A DNA stretch of 64,000 bases from Aphelocoma coerulescens (Eukaryota; Chordata; Aves; Passeriformes; Corvidae). Below, piece after piece: positions 1-12,101 of this stretch. The position numbers and the translations under genes were made by a program. The stretch's first letter is position 1, and every line of letters begins with the position of its first letter. The stretch spans positions 25,997,967-26,061,966 of the forward strand of contig NC_091022.1 of NCBI RefSeq assembly GCF_041296385.1. The letters run 5' to 3'. Under the pieces are notes generated by a model that made no database searches, was not told the DNA's origin, and saw nothing but the letters and a program-made list of their open reading frames with translations.

Positions 1-3000
1 CTGACTTCTATTTTCTATTCAAGAGGCAAGTAAAATTATTCCTTTATTACTACATAGCATCAGCTGCTGGTACCCAAACGGTGAACTTCTTAAGGCACAA
101 GACATTCCCTTTAATGTGCCTTCTGTGGCTGAAGGTCTAGAACTGAGTCAGGTCAACCTTTCTGGTTTGAGCCCTAGTCTGTGGCTAACTTTTGAAAAAG
201 TGGAAGGTTCCCAGGCCAGCACATCCCAGCAGTCTCAGCCACACACACAGGGACACAAGGGAAGGCACAGCTGCTCAGAGTTCATCTACCACTCTTCTCT
301 AACACTATCACATACTACTCACCACAGAATAAAAGACAACAGCATTTATGTCCACAGCACACCAAGTCTCTCACAGTTACTTGATGCTCTGAGCATGTCC
401 CAACACACTTCCCTCTTTTATTTTTCCTTTTTAAACTTAGGATGCCTTTTCAGCAGCTCTCTCTGCTCTGCAGCAACAATATCCCTCACAACTGCATTGC
501 CTTCCAACCATCCAACCTCACCACAAAGGATCAAAGAATTGCTTCTAGACTCTCTCAAATGAGGAAAATTGTTTTATGAACTTTTTACACGACCAATGCT
601 CCAATAAAGCTTTGCATTATGGGTATAAACCTGTACTTAGGCCCGTGTGAATTCCTAAATTACAAGGGTAGAAGGTTGAAAGGTATCTAAATTTCTTCAG
701 ACATAATAGGAAAGAAAAACTATTTTCAAAAGAAAAAAAAAAGACATTAATATGGGTCTTGTATCTGTGTTCTTTCTCTTCTCCTTTTTTTTTTTAAGTT
801 GCTAGAAAGGAAAAACAAATGGATCTGCTTCTCAAACTATGATTAATTTCCACTGCATGGAGAGTGTTTGATCATGCAAATATATGTAAAAAGCTAGAAC
901 TTTTCTTACTTGAGCAGCCTTGGTAAGTGGAAGAAAATTGGTCACCATTCAAACTGTAAAAGAACAGGCTTAAAAAAACCATTTTCCCTTTTTATTCCTT
1001 CTTTGTTGTTTGTTTAATTTAGTATCTGTAGCCTAAATTTGATCTTGAAACCTGTTCCTAACAGGGAATTCTTGGACCAAAGCAGTAAATTTTTAGTCAT
1101 TGATATATGATTTGTGCAGTTAAGGGTTCCTTCCAAAAAATTCAAAATCAACTATGTTTATTTTAAATATAAAAGCAACTTTATACACATTATTTACCTT
1201 ATTACCAAGATAGGCTGGAAACCTTTAGAATTAAAAGTTCTGTACTGGTATGTGAAACGTTATTGCAGACTTGTGAAATTATTTTTAATTAAATAAGCAA
1301 TTTGTATAACATAACACTTGCAATGTTTGCCATAAAAACTTATCTTAATCTGACTTGGTCACTATCAAGCAAAAATTGTGCTATGATGTCTTCATGCAAG
1401 ACCAAGTTTTTTCTCCAAAGTTTTTTAGCCACAATAAAAACAAACACCAATATTAACATTTTGGGGAGAAATGACAACTTTAGAAGTAAGCAACCCTTTG
1501 TGTACAACTCCCGTTGAATTCACCTAAGGTATTTTTACATGGTGCAGCATGGAAAGAAGCACAGGATTCATTTGGTGTTCAGGTGAGACGTTTTCCAAGC
1601 ATGGAAAACACAGATCTAGTCAGAATACATTGAGATGTGACAGCTGTAATAAAGATAGCTATGTGTTTCCTTGCTTTCCTGGCTCAACAGGAGAGCTTCC
1701 TGCAGAAATTGGAATCTCTGGAGAGCAATTAGTGCAAATCACTAATACAGGTAACAAGTCCTGTTCTCTGGAGGAAACAGCATATATTGGTTTGTTCTGG
1801 TTCAAGAGACATGAAACAAAGAGAAACTGCAAAGAAGAATTCAGGGGAGCACATCTTGGGTAGACACAGGCTCTGCCTGGAACAAGGGAATTGGCAGAAA
1901 TAAGCACTTCCTGCTGGAAAACTGAGGCAACCTGGCGGGTTCAACATGTGACCTAAGTGTCTATTTCTAAATATCTCTCTGAAGAACTTCAGCTATGTTG
2001 AGATGGACACGAGGAACTGAAAGGGCACTGCTGCTGCAGTTCCCCAGTGGGGCAGAGGAAGGTGAAGTCCAACGGGACACCGCCTTTGGAAGAGGCCATG
2101 CAAACCCTGGATGCTGAGATTGTTGTCTTCCATGGATCTGACAGGAAATCTGCAAGAAACACTTCACATGCACTCCTCTGCCACACACAGGACAGACAAA
2201 ACATGGGCTGGCACAGGACAACAAAAACTTAGCAGTAGACTCCACTCCTCTGCTGGACTGCCTAACTAGTTCTCCCGAACTTCTGGAGTTGCAAATACTC
2301 AGAAACTGGAAAAGCTTTACAGGGAAACTCATGTTTGGCTGTTCCCTGTTCTTTTGGGGTATCAGTTTATGGCCAATGCTAGAAACAGGATAATGGCAAA
2401 AGTGATTGGCTGAGCCAGAGACAAACCGGACCAGGCTAAACTGGCTTAGGAACTGTTAACTTTCAAAAGTAAAATTAGAAAAAGAACAGTTTTGCATGAC
2501 TTTAACACCAAGTTACGGTATCAGAATTCAGCACTGCCTTCCAAGAGCTCAATACTAAACAAAAGAGTTTTTAAGCCCATTCCATATTCGAGGAAATAGA
2601 CATAACCAGTACTTCTCCCAAAGTGGAAAAGTCAGGATGAGAACCCAGTATCCTCTTTGCTACCCAGGCTGACATTTCAAATGGTCATTGCTGTCCTTCA
2701 AAAGCCCATTGGGCAAGTCCACACTAACCAGCAATTTGCTCCAACCACCGAACTTCCTTTCCATGTCAACTATGACTATGGCAGCAAGGAAACTACGCAA
2801 AGTCTTCAAGGAAACACTCCGCCAAAGAGTCACTGTCTAGGGACAATGTAACAACAGTACTATCTCACAAGGGCTGAACTCCTTCACATGGCCAAAATAG
2901 GGGGTTCTTTCTTAGGGTACGCTTTAATTGGTCCGCTTAGCCTGGAAACATTTGTTATCTTTAAACATGAAACAAACCAAATGCAGCAAGCCCACGCTTA

Positions 3001-3436
3001 ACAAGAGCAGTACCTGGAGGTCTGGTTTCCACTATTGCCTTCCAATTTATGAAGTCACTTAAACTAACAAAGCGGACACAAAACAGTACCCCTCAAATTT
3101 GGCAAGAACTGCAAAGGTACACAAATGACTCCATGCACTATAAATAAGCCGTGGACAAAAATCTAAACTTTTTTTTTTTTTTTTTTTTTTTGGTTCTGTT
3201 TCCACGGTCCCCCTCCCGGGTATCACGGAGGGCATCACGGGGCTCGCGGTTATTTTGGAAACCGACCCTTGGCCCCCTCCCCGGGCCCGGGGCCGCTCGG
3301 AGCTGCCCCTCCCCACCCTCGGCCCCGCGCCCCCCCCCCCGCCCGAGCCGCCCCCTCCCCTCTCACCCTCCCTCAGCGGGGAGGGGGCGGCATCGGGCCC
3401 CCCCCCGCCCGCCCCTGCGGCCCGGCCCGCCCTCAC
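1..3436 (-). other. BEND5: BEND5 intron 1 (partial)
   Basis: Everything between the exon 1 donor at 3436/3435 and the left edge should be intron 1. I see no minus-strand open segment resembling the next part of BEND5, so the intron is longer than 3.4 kb. The sequence is mostly AT-rich and unique. Short ORFs at 116-562 (+), 1549-1863 (+) and 1967-2332 (-) have no recognisable domains and overlap one another on opposite strands or in different frames. A poly-T run lies at 3169-3191. Confidence 0.75.
3169..3191. repeat. Poly(T) tract, 23 bases
   Basis: An uninterrupted run of 23 T lies in BEND5 intron 1, about 245 bp past the exon 1 donor and just outside the GC-rich block. On the BEND5 strand it is poly(A). 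I see no retrotransposed body clearly attached to it. Confidence 0.95.
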
Positions 3437-3656
3437 CTGCCAGCGCCAGGATCTGGGCCTTGTGCAGCAGCAGGCGGTCGCCCCACTCGCCGGGGCTCTC
3501 GTCGTCCTCGTCCGCCGCCTCCTCGGGGTTGCGGTACACGGTGTAGACCTTCTGGTTGTCGAAGTCCTGCTGGGAGGTGGGGCTGAAGTCCCGCACGCGG
3601 GACACGGGCAGCGCGTAGCACACGTTGTCCTCCAGGAACCGCACGAACGCGTACAT
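3437..3656 (-). CDS. BEND5: BEND5 first coding exon (BEN domain-containing protein 5, N-terminus)
   Basis: Reading the minus strand from the ATG at 3656-3654 gives 73 codons plus one base. The peptide begins MYAFVRFLEDNVCYALPVS and ends KAQILALA, which I recognise as the conserved N-terminus of vertebrate BEND5. The exon ends GCAG|GTGAGG (donor GT at 3436-3435), a good phase-1 splice donor. The start is supported by A at -3 (CACCATG) and by the family N-terminus. The frame stays open upstream to another ATG at 3983, but that stretch is GC-repeat translation and probably not coding. Residues 43-59 form an acidic linker (EEAADEDDESPGEW) in a part of the protein that varies between species as I recall it. 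From family knowledge, BEND5 is a nuclear BEN-solo factor that binds DNA through a C-terminal BEN domain and represses transcription. That domain and the central coiled coil are encoded by exons beyond the left end of the window. Confidence 0.95.
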
Positions 3657-3873
3657 GGTGCGGGGCGGCCGCGCGGCTCCGCGCCCGCCGCCGTATTGTT
3701 CCTGCGGCCGCCTCTGCGCTCGGCTGAGCGGGCCTGGCCGCGCCGCCCGCCGGGCCCCAGACGGCGCCGGCCAGGCGCGAGCAATCCAGCGCGGAGCGAC
3801 GCGAGCGGGGCGGGCCCGGGCGGGGGGAGCGGGAGCGGCCGCGGCCCCGGCCCCGCTCGGTGCCCGGCGCAGC

Positions 3874-3955
3874 CACGGCCCCGCACGGCCCCTCACGGCC
3901 CCGCACCGCCCCGCACGGCCCCTCACCACCCCGCACCGCCCCGCACCGCCCCGCG
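3874..3955 (-). repeat. 10-bp GC minisatellite with G-quadruplex potential in BEND5 promoter
   Basis: About eight tandem copies of a decamer of the form CCKCACSGCC on the plus strand. CCCC tracts start at 3879, 3889, 3899, 3909, 3919, 3929, 3939 and 3949, each separated by exactly six bases. On the minus strand, the BEND5 sense strand, this is GGGG-N6 repeated eight times. That exceeds the four G-tracts needed for an intramolecular G-quadruplex, although six-base loops are moderately long. It lies 220-300 bp upstream of the start codon, in the 5'UTR or the core promoter. Confidence 0.9.
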
Positions 3956-4128
3956 GGGCACACAGCCCGAGCTGCCCCGGCACCTGTGCCCGCGGGACGG
4001 GTCCCGGCTCCTTGATCTCGACCCTCGGCCTTGCTCAAGCTCGGCCCCAGGAAAAGGCCTCGGGAAGCTCTTTTTGCCCCCGGGTTGAAAACCCCGTACA
4101 CGTGTGCCGCTGAAACGGGTTTTGTTCC

Positions 4129-4552
4129 AGAGAATCGTGGAGTGGCTTTTGTTGGAGGAGACCTTAAAGATCATCGTGTTCCAGCCCTGCTGCCATGGGC
4201 AGGGACACCTTCCAGTGGACCAGGTTCCTCCAAGCTCCATCCAGCCTGTCCTTGAACAGTTCCAGGAATGGAATGCATGACTTCCCTGGACAAACCTGTA
4301 CCAGGGCCTCACCACCCTAAGGAATTTTTTCCTAATATCCAATCTAAAGCTACTCTTTAAACCTGAAGCTGTTTCCCTTTGTCCTGTCACTACATGCTCT
4401 TGTAATAGTCTCTCCCCATCTTTAAGTTCCTTTCAGATGCTGCAAGGCCACAATTAGGTTACCCTTAAGACTTTTTCAGGCTGAACAATCCCAATTCTCT
4501 CAGTCTTTCCTCACTGGAGGGGTGCTCCATCCCTCTGTTCAAGTTGGTGGTC
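4129..4552 (-). mobile_element. CR1 LINE 3' fragment
   Basis: Typical avian CR1 3' sequence in reverse orientation. The 3' end is at the left (agagaatcgtgg), followed by the blocks 'gaccttaaagatcatc', 'gggcagggacaccttcca', 'cctcaccaccctaaggaa', 'ttcctaatatccaatctaaa' and 'cctttgtcctgtcactacat'. The fragment fades near 4550, with no 5' UTR or reading frame left. It is 5'-truncated, as is usual for CR1. It abuts the BEND5 CpG island and lies about 470 bp upstream of the start codon, on the same strand as the gene. The many mismatches to the CR1 pattern suggest an old insertion. Confidence 0.93.
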
Positions 4553-5412
4553 ACCTTTGGAGGGGAAGAAAGAGGAGTGACAAACAGTGGGATTTGTTCT
4601 GAGGGCCAGGGCAGGGCCAGCAAGTGTAGGGAAAAGCGGCAGCAGGAGGGACCTGAGCCAGGAGAGTGGATCCTTCCTGGCCAGACAACACAACACAGAA
4701 CCCCACACTCATCTGCCACTTGGCAACTGGACTTGAGCATCAGTTTTTACCTGAACGTCCTCCTGGTAACGCAGAACCACCTGCACTCCATCATTCCGTG
4801 CCCTAGGGATTGCTGGAAGAGCACAAAGCTCCTTCATCCTTCCCCAAAAGAGCACAGAGAGCTGAAAAATGCTGTGCAGCTGTGTCAGAACAAGGGTTAG
4901 AGACGGCGCAAATTTTAGCACAAATTCCCAAACTTTTGCAGACTCTTAGATACTGAATATGGATGTTTTGAGCTTCATGTATGAAAGGTGTAACGTGGCA
5001 ACATTGCTTATGGTTCAGAGCAAACTCTTACTGCTGTTTCTAGTCCTGAGGTCTGTTTTACCCAACCAGACTTAAGAACAGAACAATCGTATGTGGAGAA
5101 GTGTTTTAAAGTAAAAATAAAAATTAAAAAAAAAATCACAGAATGAGTACAAGAGAGGGACATTACCAGTTTTTTGTTTGCAAAAACTAACACAAATGAA
5201 ACCAAAATACATTGTCTTTTCTGTTTTTCATATCCCTGGGCGTTTGCAGTACTATCTGTGCCCATTGCACTGGGTAAAACCACACTGTGCTTGTTTTTCC
5301 TGGTTATCTTTTATAGACTTCCTCATACATGGGGACAGACCACAAGCTGGAAAACATGAAATTCAGTTTTGACTGAGCACTGGCACTGATTCCCAGAGAG
5401 CTTGTGGAGTTT
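4553..5412. other. Unannotated interval between two CR1 fragments
   Basis: No exon, RNA gene or clear repeat was recognised. Overlapping ORFs near 4465-4921 occur on both strands without family resemblance. An A-rich stretch lies near 5115-5140. Confidence 0.5.
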
Positions 5413-5525
5413 TCAACCTTGGAGATAACTCAAAAGCATCTGGATATGGTCCTGGGCAGCCCCTTGAGCAGGGGCTGTATAAGGTGAGCTCCTGAGGCCT
5501 CTTCCAACCTCAGCCATCCTGTGAA
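5413..5525 (+). mobile_element. CR1 LINE 3' fragment
   Basis: Contains the CR1 3' terminal pattern in forward orientation: 'gggcagccccttgagcaggggctg', 'ggtgagctcctgaggcctcttccaacctcagccatcctgtga'. This matches the general CR1 end 'cttgagcaggg...gatctccagaggtcccttccaaccctaaccattctgtga'. Only about 110 bp survive. It is oriented opposite to the CR1 at 4129-4552. Confidence 0.85.
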
Positions 5526-8432
5526 AGTGCCACAAACGTTTGGTTGTGCCCAGCAGAAATGTGTCTTAAACAGCACATGAAAACATAAGGAATCCATACA
5601 GGTGTAGTTAAGCCAATGTAAGTATTTCAGCAACAAGCTGTAAACTTCCCATACAGTAATGGCAGCTTTATTATTTTAGCAATTACAGAGTTTTGCAAAT
5701 ACTTCCGTTTAAGATGGGGGATTTAAATGGCAGTACTTTATGTTAACAATAAAGTATTGCCAGACTGGTGTGTAATTACAGGCAAATATAAGCCTGCTAC
5801 AAAGTATGGATGACAAATGTATTCTAGTAGCGTGTCTGCAAGGGAAATGAAATTCCAGCAAGGACTGTGTTCCTGATCAAACAAGAACAGCTGCTGTAGC
5901 ACTGCTGTCTCCTCTACCTCGTGTTACAGTGGGGTACAGGGAGCTGCAGAGAGACAACAGGACAGGCTGATTGCTGGAATTACTCCATGGACACTGGTAA
6001 AATTATGTGAAGGACAGTTTTGTCCTGCTAAGTTCAGTGGCCAGTGAGGGATTGGGTACACTGCCTGCTGCCAGGATTGCATTCCCTCCACAGCTGAATT
6101 CTATTAGTGGGGTGCAAGGCTGCTGTCAAGAGAAAGGAACTCAGAAAAAGGGTAAAAGTGGAAATAATGGGAAACAAAGAGAAGCTCAGGACTCAAAAAT
6201 TAGGTTGAGTTGGAAGGGGAGAGATCTCTTTGAGTACCAAGGAGGCCTGGGTAATTTGTCCCAATGAAAGAAAACCAAAAGACTTCATGTGAAGGCAACT
6301 AGCACCGTAGTGAGGTTTTTGGCTGGTTAGTTGGTTGGGGTTTTTTCAGGGAAAAGAAACACTCTACACTGGTATTTGCAATATTTTACATTTGAATGTT
6401 CAATTACAGCAAAGACTGTAAAGGTCTTTGTATCAAAAGCGAAAAAATAGAAGGTCTCAAATCTTTTAGGCAGGCTGTTTCACAGTTCTCCACTGAAGGA
6501 CGTTTTTGGGAACAGATAAGGGTCAGGATGATAAATGCATGTTTACTCTTGGTCCCTTGTACACACATTGAGCCAGAAGGCATTATAATGCTAAAGAATT
6601 AATAATGATCCCATACATTTCTCCTCTGCCTACAAGGAACAGTGTTAATTTCTGGCTTTAAAATCTATAAATAATCTGTACTGGTTAGCTGTGAAGCTGA
6701 GGAAAAAAACCATTAAAGCACCAAATGAAACACAAGTCACTTGTCACTCCTGTCTTTTGGACCTTTCCCATTTCTACTAATGGTTAGCCAGCTGCTTTAA
6801 CACGGAGTTGAGCTTGAGGTTTAAAGGTGCAGAGCTATTTTAAAGGTGTGGATTTTTAAACTCATTGTTAAGGGAATTACTGGAACCTCACTGGATTTAA
6901 ATCCTCGAGCCAGTCCAGCCTTTTAGAAACAGCACAGCGCTGCTGAGAAGTAAATTGTTGTACATTCAAAATGCAAATGAAGCCTCAGCTTAGAAAGTAA
7001 TACTATCACTCCAAGAGTAGAGGAACCACAAAGCACAGTCCCAGCCCTTGTGGGACTCCTGAGTGGCTCTTTCTTGGAACACTACATCTGTTTTGCTGGT
7101 GTTATTCTTCTTGAAAAGTAAAAAAATGTTCAAGCAAAAGTTGATGCCCTCAGCTTTAATGTACACTCTGTGTTTTCACTTAAAGATACAAAATGAAAAG
7201 CTAAGAGTTCCAGTAAAAGTTATGCAGGTGCTAAATCTCTTTTCACAGCAAAACACTAAAATTAGGCTTGTCATTCACATTGTTCCATATTTAGTACCAA
7301 GTTCTCAAAGGACACCATATTGACTTTAAATCTACTAATGAAGAAATTCCCATGTTCTTTTACTGTTCCAGTGGAGGTGCTTCACTACTACCTGACTATT
7401 CAGCAGTAGCCATGCATTGGACTATTACTAGAAATCCCTACACATTGAATATGTGGCTTAGAAAACTATTGTTTTCTTGTGGATTTATTTGTCCTCCAAG
7501 TTCTGCAGTTCTTACACAGTTGTTTTCAAGCTTAAATATACCTTGTAGGAAAGATATGTTCACAATTTGAAAAGTAACACCATATTGGAAAAATGGCATT
7601 AAAAGTCATAGAGGTTAAAGAAGAACTCAACTAACAGTGCACAACAACTGAAGGCTCTTCAAAGGTTTATGTATGTCCAGGCATACAATAGACTCACAAT
7701 CTGGTTGGTTTTTACCAAGAATATGATCAGTGGAGTGGTCAGAAGATAACTCCATTCCATGGTTCACATTTTTGATCTTACAATGAAGTACAAGACAAAG
7801 TCATTTCCATGTATAAATGAATCTCCCTCTGGACAGTCATGTACAGCTTCTAGGTGTTTTTGGAGAGAGGGTGGTTGGAAGGAGGGAATCTGCTATCCAA
7901 ACAGAGCAGGGTAAGCATTCCAGAGGGCTGTTCCCCTTTATATTTTAAAGTAAGTTTTAACTCTCAAGACACTGTTGCTACATTGTGCTTTCAGTGTCAC
8001 AGTGATTACATATAAAAATACAAACAACAACAGAAAAAAAGAGGTGCTGTTCCTGTGTGATCCTAGAAGATGGATAAGAAAATATATGTCCATATATAAT
8101 TCTGAAGCACTCCATTACCAAGAGTAAGGGAACCTAGATTACACAAATAAATTCTGAAGATTTAATCTTTTGAAATCTATGGCCTTAAACCATCCTCAGC
8201 CCCAATTCCTCAGAGTGATCTAACTTTTCTCAGGGCTGTGGATAATATTCAATCATCTTTTACAGTAAACTCTCACACCCTCACAGAATATTCTTTCAAA
8301 GAAATGAAACCCAAGGAACACTTTATGGATCCATCCACATAGGAGACACTTATTTCCCAGCTGGTGCATTCTGTAGCATGAAAAGGTAATGATTAAGCCA
8401 AAGTGACCACAGGAGAAGGCACTTTTCTCACT

Positions 8433-8488
8433 GTTAATGACTGGCTGGAGGAACCGAGGACCAAAGAAAAAGCCAGACAGTCATTAAC
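8433..8488. repeat. Inverted repeat, 16-bp arms, 24-bp spacer
   Basis: The left arm 8433-8448 (gttaatgactggctgg) and right arm 8473-8488 (ccagacagtcattaac) are reverse complements with one mismatch. The 56-bp hairpin is shorter than a usual pre-miRNA. No transposon boundary is evident. Confidence 0.9.
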
Positions 8489-11400
8489 TGCTGAAAATTC
8501 CTGACCTAAAGGTCATTATTACTATTATAAAATTGGAAAATGAAAAAGTAATTATTTTCTTTGGGTTCTTATATGTATTAAAAATAGAAAATTCCAGTCT
8601 CTGTTGCTGTGGATACTGGTCTGTAAGGTACTTATCTATCCCATTCTGGCAGGCTATGCAATGGATAGATCTGGGACTGGCAACCCTTCAGGAATGTGTG
8701 CCAGACTGTATTTTCCTTTTCCAAATTACAGGTTAAACGTGCCCACAGAAAGTCAACAGGAACCAGGAGATGCTGCCAGTCGGCACCATCTCTCCTCAGT
8801 GAGAGCAGCAATTCCCCCACCCTCACCCAGCCTTGTCTGGGAGCTGCAAATGACTCTCAAACATCGTGGCTTTCAGCTCCTACCCTGATCTACACCATTC
8901 CAGATCTTGCTAAATACCACCTTCTGCACTCAGGCACTGTGCTGTTTTCCATGCTATAAACTCCTTTCCTGAGAGGAAAGTAGGGAAGGCTCTCTGTGAG
9001 CTGACTCGTGCATGGACTCACCTGTAAAACGCGTCCTTCAGGTGCCATTGCCACCTGCAAAAACTGCTCTAGAGATGGCATTGCTCGTGCAGCCCAAATG
9101 ATCTTTATTGCTGCTACCATCCACTGATGGCTTCAGCCTATATATTTTCACTCTAACTGGAAATTTTATTCGAGATTTGCCCTTTTGTTTTATAAACCAG
9201 ACTTTCCCCTGTCTTTTGACAGGTGTTTTACTAATATGACTCTAAAAGTAGCTTTACGTACATGGATTTTGCACCACCACAAAAATTTGATTCCTTTTGT
9301 ACTTCAGATGAAAAAGTGACTTTCTTTTGGCAAAGACTAAAGTTTTTTTGTAACCTTTGGGCTTCAGTGTAAATTATCATTACTAGATACTGCCTGTGAT
9401 TATGTTATGGTTTAGACAGATCCTCTAAGTAAGATAGTATTAATGACCCTTTTTCATAATATTATCATTTTGGTTTTCTATTTTCATGTCTGTACAGCAC
9501 TGTTCTGTCTTGTAACAGCATTTATCTCTCATACTGACAGGGAAAATGATCCTGCAGCCCTTTTCTGCAGAGATCTATGCTGCTTGAGAGGTTCACACAA
9601 GTAATGTGGGATAGACACAGAAGGAAAGGAGGTCAGCTTCTAAAAATGCAGGACCGCATTTTTTCCAGAAAGGTACCTCCACATAGTCCCACTTTCCTTT
9701 AGAAATATGTTTTTAGCAACAGTCTGGACAGGCTCCAGAGATGCTTCTTGCTGTTTTGGAAGGTTCTGGACAATCAGCAGCTGCAGGAATGGGATTGAGT
9801 GATGACAGAGTCAAAACTTCTTAAAGAGATGTTTTCATGACACAGTCCTTTTTAATTCATACTCCTGTCATATTCCTTCTAATCCCTTTCAAGGCTGGTT
9901 ATATTTCAGTATAAAGTGAGTTTTAAGAAAATGTTCCCAGGACTTAGTGCTCACATCTCACTACTTCAGAAGGTAGAGTTTTCTTCTTCTAATGAAAGTC
10001 ACAATCAGAGATGGAGCAGCTGCTCTTCTGAAGAACATCAACTAGCATGAGCTCATAAAATCCTGTTGTGGAAGGTGAAAGGGAGATAACGGAGCAGGAA
10101 TAATCCTCAGAATATTTCAGAAAAGTGCCTTCCTCAGCTGTGTGTTGTTAATAATCATGTTTAAATTAAAAGAACAGAAAATGAATGCTGAAACTGCTGG
10201 CAAGTGAAAGTACTCCCTGATCTAAAATCCTTCACTATGCTCTCTGAACCTCTCCACTCGAAGTAAAAACAGACATCCTTTATGAGTTACAAATGAAGCT
10301 GCACCTGGTTTGCTCTAGTAGGTGAATTAAAAAACAACAACAAAACCAACACCCCATAACAAGCAAATGTGAACTGGAAGGAGTTGCTGTGACCCAGCTC
10401 CCAAAAATTCATACGAGGGGGTAACTGTGATAGACCTTTCCAAGAATTCTTTCAGTTTTTCAAAGCAGAGAAACTCCTTTTATCTCACACAGCATAGATG
10501 ATTGGCATTCATCTTTGTCTCACTTACAAGGAAGGTGTTCCCTCAAAATACAAAATGGCATAGGAAACTGATAATCCAAGGGGTGTTTGAAACCTCAAGG
10601 GGCTTCTTGCTTTGCTGGTATTTTCCACAAAAGCCTGAGCAACATCTATTGTGCAATATTATTTAACATTCAGGGGAATCAGGATCTTTTTTAAAGTGTG
10701 ATCAGAAAGAAGGGCCCTTCCTAGTCTGTCCCAGAATTCCTCATAACAAAGAAAGCTTTGTTTCATAAAGAAATACCTTGCACTGGAATACCCTAGGGAA
10801 AGCAAGAGTTTTGGTTTTTTTAAACAAAGACTGGAATGTTCGAGCTGGGGTTCCCTTTAAGTACTCTTCTAACATGAATATTTTTAAGGATGTGCTATCA
10901 AGTTCATGCATGAAATGTCACCCAGCCGTTAGTATATTTCTATGCAAATACAGCTGTGAAAGCTAATAACTGAAATCTACATTTTTTCCACATTTCCAAC
11001 GTATTAAGCAACTTCTCATTCTTTCCTGTTTTGGAACTCACATTAGCCTCTCGTATCAATAAAACAAAGCTCAGGTTATATTGCTTCCTGCTCGAATTCC
11101 CTGCAAACATCAAAGGTGGACATTTGAATAAGCAATTTAATGTATACATTTTTATTCAGTTCAGTATACTGATTTTCTCCTAGTAGGAATAAGAATTCTG
11201 CAAGACAACTGCAGAGAAACACACCATTCAGAATATGAATTGGAATATTCTTGCAACGCTTTTCAGTGAGGATGGTGTGATATTATGATTAGAATCCTGC
11301 ATATAATCAGATTTTGATGCTTGTACACACAGTCTGCTATTTCTTTTCCTTGACAAGGTTTGTATGCAAAAACACAGCAATCCAATATGTGGAACATGCA

Positions 11401-11809
11401 CTGTCTGCATATACTACACAGTCCAAACTGATGAAAAAATAATGTCAAGAAAATAAGAAAGTGTCTGGGGCACTGCAGCATACAAACTTTGATAAATTCA
11501 TCAGAAGTAGTTTTACTGTTCTGAAGACAGACAATATTGCAAAACCAGTCCTTCCAGAACAGCAAGAGTGAACAGGGCTTGTGTCCATCCCTATATTAAA
11601 TGTTGGACTAGAGATTGGGAGCTGTAAATATTTCTGTAATCTTTATGATACACACAGAATTTCTTCCAAATGGCCTATATTTTCCAAATTCCCTCTCATT
11701 AATTACCAGTATGTATAAGAGGTAATCAAATAGAAAATATAAGATAGGTGGGGATTTTACTAGAAGCAAAAGGTGGCACTACTGAGAATATATCACAGTA
11801 TTTAGGGAA

Positions 11810-11835
11810 CATAAATATAAGGCATAAATATAAGG
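11810..11835. repeat. 13-bp direct tandem duplication
   Basis: The 13-mer cataaatataagg is present twice head to tail, at 11810-11822 and 11823-11835. This is a small slippage product in AT-rich sequence. Confidence 0.95.
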
Positions 11836-12101
11836 CATACCTTCAGTTTTTATCCAAAAATGCAAGAGAGGAAAACCCACGAAGCAAAGGAAGTCTGAAT
11901 TTTGTTAAAGGGCTAAAAGGAATCAGCCCAGTGCAGTAGCTCAAGATTCTGCTTCAATAGTTAACTGATTGGGAAATAAGCTAATAGTGCTTTAGATAAA
12001 TTTTCAGTGATGAGAAGGGATGAATTTGCACATTTCTTAACAAGTAATGAGAGTTCAGTAGACACCATTATCTGTCCTGCCTCTGACCTGGAGGCACTAT
12101 C

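Larger units (their letters stand above)
3201..4115 (-). promoter_or_regulatory. BEND5: CpG island spanning BEND5 exon 1 and promoter
   Basis: GC content and CpG density rise abruptly near 3200 and fall abruptly near 4110, against an AT-rich surround on both sides. The block covers the BEND5 coding exon, its presumed 5'UTR and upstream sequence. I see several GC-box (GGGCGG or CCGCCC) motifs, for example around 3740, 3808 and 3906-3950, and no convincing TATA box. This fits a CpG-island promoter with dispersed initiation. The transcription start cannot be fixed from sequence; it should lie upstream of 3656, at higher coordinates. C homopolymers at 3330-3340 and about 3398-3406 fall in the intronic part and are places where assembly errors are likely. 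Confidence 0.85.
5526..12101. other. Long AT-rich non-coding interval, probably AGBL4 intron
   Basis: No exon or clear interspersed repeat was recognised over 6.5 kb. ORFs in it are at most about 100 codons and have no domain signature. It holds the inverted repeat at 8433-8488 and a 13-bp tandem duplication at 11810-11835. Assignment to the AGBL4 intron rests on the known nesting of BEND5 within AGBL4 in mammals, not on anything seen here. Confidence 0.5.

Noticed and set aside
116..562. 148-codon plus-strand ORF
   Set aside because: Serine/leucine-rich with no domain and no supporting splice or promoter context, within BEND5 intron 1. Such lengths arise by chance in 64 kb.
3255..4113. Long ORFs (130-277 codons) on both strands across the CpG island
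   Set aside because: They are proline/arginine/alanine-rich translations of GC-rich DNA and the 10-bp array, present in several frames at once. Only the MYAFV segment matches a known protein.
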